From Sinorhizobium sp. B11 (GTDB lineage: Bacteria > Pseudomonadota > Alphaproteobacteria > Rhizobiales > Rhizobiaceae), in assembly GCA_039725955.1 (NCBI GenBank), contig CP091034.1:4212001-4276000 (forward strand): a stretch of 64,000 bases of DNA. Reading direction: 5' to 3'. Below, piece by piece: positions 59,700 through 64,000 of the stretch. Each line of letters begins with the position of its first letter. Position 1 is the first letter of the stretch. The translations under genes and the position numbers were made by a program. A model generated the notes under the pieces. The model had not been told where the DNA came from, did no database searches, and was given only the letters and a program-made list of their open reading frames with translations.

Positions 59700-59938
59700 C
59701 AGTGACTTACCTTCTCGGCTATGGCCTTTGCATCTTGCAATTTGGTCCCGCAGAACGGGCAGTGCATCATCGCATGATCGAGATAACCGAGGCCTTCCTC
59801 GGTCTGAGCCAGTCCGACAACCATCATCATCACGCCATTATCGGCCCGGTAGATGGTCGGCGCGGCTGGTTCAGGAAGCTCTGCCACGACACTTTTGAGC
59901 GTGTCGCAGCAGAATATCTCGTCCTGAGCGTCGCTCAT
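59699..59938 (-). CDS. Small CPxC zinc-ribbon-like protein between atpD and atpC
   Basis: A 79-aa protein with C10-C11 near the N-terminus and HCPFCG at 59-64 near the C-terminus, the form of a small zinc-ribbon or thiol motif. The middle (IYRADNGVMMMVVGLAQTEEGLGYLDHAMM) looks like a short alpha/beta core. Its ATG overlaps the atpD stop (TGATG), and its own stop overlaps the atpC start the same way. There is also a TTG one codon upstream. I do not recognise the family; the tight coupling on both sides argues strongly for a real gene. Confidence 0.85.
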   Translation of the reverse strand: MSDAQDEIFCCDTLKSVVAELPEPAAPTIYRADNGVMMMVVGLAQTEEGLGYLDHAMMHCPFCGTKLQDAKAIAEKVSH

Positions 59939-61374
59939 CAAGCGGCAGCGAGCTTTTTGGCCTTCTCGATGGCTTCTTCGATCGAGCCAACCATGTAGAA
60001 AGCAGCTTCGGGCAGGTGGTCGTAGTCGCCGTTGACGAGGCCCCTGAAGCCCTTGATCGTGTCTTCGAGAGCAACCAGCTTGCCCGGCGAACCGGTGAAG
60101 ACTTCGGCAACGAAGAACGGCTGCGACAGGAAGCGTTCGATCTTGCGGGCGCGGGCAACAGCGATCTTGTCCTCTTCGGACAGTTCGTCCATGCCCAGGA
60201 TGGCGATGATGTCCTGTAGGGCCTTGTAGCGCTGCAGGGTCGACTGAACCTTACGGGCAATTTCGTAATGTTCGTCGCCGACGACCAGCGGATCGAGCAT
60301 GCGCGAGGTGGAGTCGAGCGGATCGACGGCCGGATAGATACCCTTTTCAGCGATCGAGCGCGACAGAACCGTGGTTGCGTCCAAGTGGGCGAACGAGGTT
60401 GCCGGCGCCGGGTCGGTCAAGTCGTCGGCCGGAACGTAAATGGCCTGAACCGAGGTGATCGAGCCCGTCGTCGTCGTGGTGATGCGTTCCTGCATCTGCC
60501 CCATGTCGGTTGCGAGCGTCGGCTGATAGCCCACAGCAGAAGGGATACGGCCGAGCAGAGCCGACACTTCCGAGCCAGCCTGCGTGAAGCGGAAGATGTT
60601 GTCGACGAAGAACAGAACGTCCTGACCTTGGTCGCGGAAGTGTTCAGCAACCGTCAGACCGGTCAGAGCGACGCGAGCGCGGGCGCCCGGCGGTTCGTTC
60701 ATCTGGCCGTAAACGAGCGCAGCCTTCGAGCCTTCGCCGCCGCCATGCTTGTTGACGCCCGATTCGATCATTTCGTGGTAGAGGTCGTTGCCTTCGCGGG
60801 TACGTTCACCCACGCCAGCGAAGACCGAGTAACCACCGTGCGCCTTGGCGACGTTGTTGATCAGTTCCATGATGAGAACGGTCTTGCCGACGCCTGCGCC
60901 GCCGAACAGGCCGATCTTGCCGCCCTTTGCATAGGGAGCAAGAAGATCGACCACCTTGATGCCGGTGACGAGGATCTGCGCTTCCGTGGACTGCTCGACA
61001 TAAGCCGGAGCGTCCTGGTGGATGGCGCGCTTGTGAGCGGTGTTCAGCGGACCAGCTTCGTCGACCGGCTCGCCGATGACGTTCATGATACGGCCGAGCG
61101 TTTCGTTTCCAACCGGAACCGAGATCGGAGCGCCGGTATCGGTAACCTGCTGGCCGCGAACGAGACCTTCGGACGAGTCCATCGCAATGGTACGAACTTC
61201 GTTTTCGCCGAGGTGCTGAGCAACTTCGAGAACCAGACGGTTACCGTTATTGTCGGTTTCCAACGCGTTCAGGATCTTCGGCAGTTCGCCTTCAAAAGCA
61301 ACGTCGACGACGGCGCCGATAACCTGTGTGACTCTGCCGACAGAGCCGGTCTTGGGGGTAGCTGCCTCAGCCAT
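59938..61374 (-). CDS. atpD: F1-ATPase beta subunit
   Basis: A 478-aa catalytic subunit: Walker A GGAGVGKT (about 160-167), the catalytic Glu in GVGERTREGND, ALTGLTVAEHFRD, FVDNIFRFTQAGSEVSALLGR and IPSAVGYQPTLATDMG. Length and sequence are canonical. Its stop codon overlaps the ATG of the small CPxC gene. Upstream lies atpG. Confidence 0.98.
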   Translation of the reverse strand: MAEAATPKTGSVGRVTQVIGAVVDVAFEGELPKILNALETDNNGNRLVLEVAQHLGENEVRTIAMDSSEGLVRGQQVTDTGAPISVPVGNETLGRIMNVIGEPVDEAGPLNTAHKRAIHQDAPAYVEQSTEAQILVTGIKVVDLLAPYAKGGKIGLFGGAGVGKTVLIMELINNVAKAHGGYSVFAGVGERTREGNDLYHEMIESGVNKHGGGEGSKAALVYGQMNEPPGARARVALTGLTVAEHFRDQGQDVLFFVDNIFRFTQAGSEVSALLGRIPSAVGYQPTLATDMGQMQERITTTTTGSITSVQAIYVPADDLTDPAPATSFAHLDATTVLSRSIAEKGIYPAVDPLDSTSRMLDPLVVGDEHYEIARKVQSTLQRYKALQDIIAILGMDELSEEDKIAVARARKIERFLSQPFFVAEVFTGSPGKLVALEDTIKGFRGLVNGDYDHLPEAAFYMVGSIEEAIEKAKKLAAA

Positions 61375-61397
61375 TTTCTGACCCTCTTTTCCTAACC

Positions 61398-62282
61398 TCA
61401 GAGCGCTTCCGCGCCCGAAATGATTTCAATCAGTTCCTTGGTGATCTGAGCCTGACGCTGACGGTTGTAGCTCAACGTCAGCTTGTTGATCATCTCACCA
61501 GCATTGCGCGTCGCATTGTCCATCGCGCTCATCTTGGCGCCCATTTCACCCGCGACGTTCTCGAGGAGAGCGCGGAAGATTTGGACCGAGATGTTGCGCG
61601 GGATCAGCTCGTCGAGGATCGACGCCGGATCCGGCTCGTATTCATAAACGGCACCAGCATGCTCTTCATCTACGGCAACGGCTTCCGGAGCCTTGGCTGG
61701 GATGAGCTGCTGTGCGGTCGGAACCTGGCTGATGACCGACTTGAACTCGGAGTAGAACAGCGTGCAGACGTCAAACTCGCCGGCTTCGAACATTTCGATG
61801 ATGCGCTTGCCGATCTGGTCGGCATTCTCGAAGCCGATCTTCTTGACTTCGCGCAGTTCCTTGCGCTCGACGATCAGCGACGCGAAATCGCGACGCAGGA
61901 TGTCATAGCCCTTCTTGCCGACGGTGAGGATCTTCACCGTCTTGCCTTCGGCGACTAGCTTGCGAACGTGATCGCGAGCAAAGCGCGCAATCTGCGAATT
62001 GAAGCCGCCGCACAGGCCGCGTTCGGCCGTGCAGACGACGAGCAGGTGCACCTGGTCCTTGCCGGTGCCGGTCATCAGAACCGGGGCACCGTCCGCATCG
62101 GTAACAGCCTTGGCAATATTCGCCAGGACCGCATTCATACGCTGCGAGTAAGGCCGGGCGGCCTCGGCCGCCTCCTGCGCACGCCGAAGCTTCGCCGCGG
62201 CGACCATTTTCATCGCCTTGGTGATCTTCTGCGTCGCCTTGACGGAGGCGATCCGGTTTTTCAGATCCTTAAGTGAAGGCAT
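61398..62282 (-). CDS. atpG: F1-ATPase gamma subunit
   Basis: A 294-aa central-shaft subunit. The N-terminal helix MPSLKDLKNRIASVKATQKITKAMKMVAAAKLRRAQ and the C-terminal helix GAKMSAMDNATRNAGEMINKLTLSYNRQRQAQITKEL form the coiled coil that rotates in the beta ring; CTAERGLCGGFN lies between. An insert near 195-225 is usual for Alphaproteobacteria. Lies between atpA and atpD. Confidence 0.97.
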   Translation of the reverse strand: MPSLKDLKNRIASVKATQKITKAMKMVAAAKLRRAQEAAEAARPYSQRMNAVLANIAKAVTDADGAPVLMTGTGKDQVHLLVVCTAERGLCGGFNSQIARFARDHVRKLVAEGKTVKILTVGKKGYDILRRDFASLIVERKELREVKKIGFENADQIGKRIIEMFEAGEFDVCTLFYSEFKSVISQVPTAQQLIPAKAPEAVAVDEEHAGAVYEYEPDPASILDELIPRNISVQIFRALLENVAGEMGAKMSAMDNATRNAGEMINKLTLSYNRQRQAQITKELIEIISGAEAL

Positions 62283-62309
62283 CCGTTATCCGTCCTAACC
62301 TAGGGCCCG

Positions 62310-63839
62310 TTACTGGAAAGACTTGGCGAAGCTGTCGAGAGCAGCAGTGAGCTTGCCCTTCGTCGCGTCGCTGATAGCCTTTTCCGTGCGGATCGCATCG
62401 AGGATGGCAGAGCCTTCCGAACGCAGATAGGACAACAGGCCCTGTTCGAACTTGCCGACCTGAGCGACCGGCAGCTTGTCGAGGTAACCGTTGACGCCCG
62501 CGAAGATCACGGCGACCTGCTCTTCCGTCTTCAGCGGCGAGAACTGCGGCTGCTTCAGGAGTTCGGTCAGGCGTGCGCCGCGGTTCAGCAGACGCTGCGT
62601 AGCAGCGTCAAGGTCCGAACCGAACTGGGCGAAGGCAGCCATTTCACGATACTGGGCGAGTTCACCCTTGATCGAGCCGGCAACCTGCTTCATGGCCTTG
62701 ATCTGAGCCGAGGAACCGACGCGGGAAACCGACAGACCGACGTTAACGGCCGGGCGGATACCCTGATAGAACAGGTCGGTTTCAAGGAAGATCTGGCCGT
62801 CGGTGATCGAGATCACATTGGTCGGAATGAAGGCCGAAACGTCGTTACCCTGCGTTTCGATGACAGGAAGAGCGGTCAGCGAGCCGGCGCCCTGGTCGTC
62901 GTTCATCTTCGCAGCGCGCTCGAGCAGACGCGAGTGCAGGTAGAAAACGTCGCCCGGATAGGCTTCGCGGCCCGGCGGGCGGCGCAGCAGCAGCGACATC
63001 TGGCGGTAGGAAACGGCCTGCTTGGACAGGTCGTCGTAACCGATCAGCGCGTGCATGCCGTTGTCGCGGAAATATTCGCCCATGGCGCAGCCGGCAAACG
63101 GTGCCAGATATTGCATCGGAGCCGGATCGGAAGCCGTGGCGGCAACGATGATCGAATACTTCAGCGCACCGCGCTCTTCGAGCACCTTGACGAACTGCGC
63201 GACGGTCGAACGCTTCTGACCGATGGCGACGTAAACGCAGTAAAGCTTCTCACCTTCCGGACCGCTCTCGTGAATGGCCTTCTGGTTGAGGAAGGCATCG
63301 AGCAGGATCGCGGTCTTGCCGGTCTGGCGGTCGCCGATGACGAGTTCGCGCTGGCCGCGGCCAACCGGGATGAGGGCGTCGATGGCCTTGAGGCCGGTCG
63401 ACATCGGCTCATGAACCGACTTGCGCGGAATGATGCCCGGAGCCTTGATGTCGACGCGCGAACGGCGGGTCGCATTGATCGGGCCCTTGCCGTCGATCGG
63501 GTTGCCGAGAGCGTCGACAACACGGCCGAGCAGTTCCGGACCGACCGGAACGTCAACGATAGCGCCAGTGCGCTTGACGGTGTCGCCTTCCTTGATGTCG
63601 CGGTCGGCGCCGAAAATAACGACACCGACATTGTCGGATTCAAGGTTGAGCGCCATGCCGCGGATGCCGCCGGGGAACTCGACCATTTCACCAGCCTGAA
63701 CATTGTCCAGGCCGTAAACGCGAGCGATGCCGTCACCAACGGAGAGAACCTGACCGACTTCCGAGACTTCTGCCTCTTTGCCGAAGTTCTTGATCTGGTC
63801 TTTAAGAATTGCGGAAATTTCCGCAGCGCGGATATCCAT
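62310..63839 (-). CDS. atpA: F1-ATPase alpha subunit
   Basis: A 509-aa noncatalytic nucleotide-binding subunit: MDIRAAEISAILKDQIKNFG start, GRGQRELVIGDRQTGKTA (Walker A near 169-176), LLRRPPGREAYPGDVFYLHSRLLERAA, SITDGQIFLETDLFYQGIRPAVNVGLSVSRVGS. Its ATG overlaps the atpH stop (TGATG). Length is canonical. Confidence 0.98.
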   Translation of the reverse strand: MDIRAAEISAILKDQIKNFGKEAEVSEVGQVLSVGDGIARVYGLDNVQAGEMVEFPGGIRGMALNLESDNVGVVIFGADRDIKEGDTVKRTGAIVDVPVGPELLGRVVDALGNPIDGKGPINATRRSRVDIKAPGIIPRKSVHEPMSTGLKAIDALIPVGRGQRELVIGDRQTGKTAILLDAFLNQKAIHESGPEGEKLYCVYVAIGQKRSTVAQFVKVLEERGALKYSIIVAATASDPAPMQYLAPFAGCAMGEYFRDNGMHALIGYDDLSKQAVSYRQMSLLLRRPPGREAYPGDVFYLHSRLLERAAKMNDDQGAGSLTALPVIETQGNDVSAFIPTNVISITDGQIFLETDLFYQGIRPAVNVGLSVSRVGSSAQIKAMKQVAGSIKGELAQYREMAAFAQFGSDLDAATQRLLNRGARLTELLKQPQFSPLKTEEQVAVIFAGVNGYLDKLPVAQVGKFEQGLLSYLRSEGSAILDAIRTEKAISDATKGKLTAALDSFAKSFQ

Positions 63840-64000
63840 CAGCCGACCTCTTTCAATGCAAGCTTAAGGGTAGAGAGTTTGGTACCAAGAGACGTGTCAA
63901 TCTGACGGGACCCGACCTTGACGATCAGACCACCAAGAATTGACGGATCAACCGTGACAGCAATCGCCACGTCTTTGCCGGTGACGCCCTTGAGCGCCGC
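63839..64000 (-). CDS. atpH: F1-ATPase delta subunit, C-terminal part (runs off the window)
   Basis: The last 53 codons are visible: a block AALKGVTGKDVAIAVTVDPS then ILGGLIVKVGSRQIDTSLGTKLSTL and a short LKLALKEVG end. The GGLIVKVGSRQIDTSLG strand-helix is the hallmark of the AtpH C-terminal domain, which joins F1 to the peripheral stalk. The TGA at 63839-63841 overlaps the atpA ATG. Confidence 0.95.
   Translation of the reverse strand, partial: AALKGVTGKDVAIAVTVDPSILGGLIVKVGSRQIDTSLGTKLSTLKLALKEVG

Overview
This window is a chromosomal segment from a member of the Rhizobiaceae, most likely Rhizobium or a close relative. The evidence is an ALAS-type hemA (Shemin route), the aerobic cobaltochelatase pair cobS/cobT, an Fds-type NAD-linked formate dehydrogenase, soluble two-PAS chemoreceptors, the neighbouring xerD and accA, and alphaproteobacterial regulatory motifs (CtrA-like, FNR/FixK-like). 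Genes are dense on both strands and evenly GC-rich. I see no insertion sequence, prophage, CRISPR array or rRNA, and one tRNA gene (Arg, anticodon CCT).

Layout. 1-10.9 kb: start of a divergent methyltransferase, gloB, a DUF985 cupin, an EamA exporter, DUF3108, rpmB, a YhhQ-type queuosine-precursor transporter, a P-loop kinase, then cobS-cobT plus a phytase-like esterase on the minus strand, a J-domain protein, bolA and DUF2938. 10.9-21.6 kb: aroK-aroB-CorC-like operon, a 58-aa membrane protein with xerD and accA, an YkuD L,D-transpeptidase lipoprotein with a TusA-like protein, a penicillin-binding carboxypeptidase with a His-rich COG0523 GTPase, an M20 amidohydrolase and the tRNA. 21.7-28.2 kb: small envelope proteins, a methyltransferase with a CtrA-like box, a BON protein, an outer-membrane-like protein, dxr, hemA with an FNR/FixK-like box, and a glycine-zipper lipoprotein. 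28.3-36.5 kb: tamA-tamB, where TamB carries seven tandem units of exactly 107 residues. 36.5-39.2 kb: an Lrp regulator divergent from the arginase/ornithine aminotransferase operon.

39.5-43.9 kb: two paralogous PAS-PAS-HAMP chemoreceptors flanking cheW, both with C-terminal aromatic pentapeptides. 44-51.4 kb: fdsGBA-fdhD-fdsD preceded by a lysR gene whose 3' end carries a perfect ATAG-N7-CTAT dyad, and an arsR gene with its own dyad. 51.5-53.5 kb: an SDR oxidoreductase, then soxR divergent from an NADPH-FMN reductase whose promoter has the 19-bp spacer typical of SoxR control. 53.6-57 kb: a TPP riboswitch followed by ykoF-thiX-thiZ-thiY (thiamine-precursor uptake). 57-59.1 kb: an acyltransferase and a sugar-phosphate transferase. 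59.3-64 kb: the F1-ATPase operon on the minus strand (atpH partial, atpA, atpG, atpD, an extra small CPxC protein, atpC).

The most unusual signals are the indel-free 321-nt repeat array in tamB, the translationally coupled small cysteine-rich gene between atpD and atpC, and a set of clear operators/riboswitch that tie local regulators to their neighbours. All functional calls come from reading the protein sequences; no database search was run.
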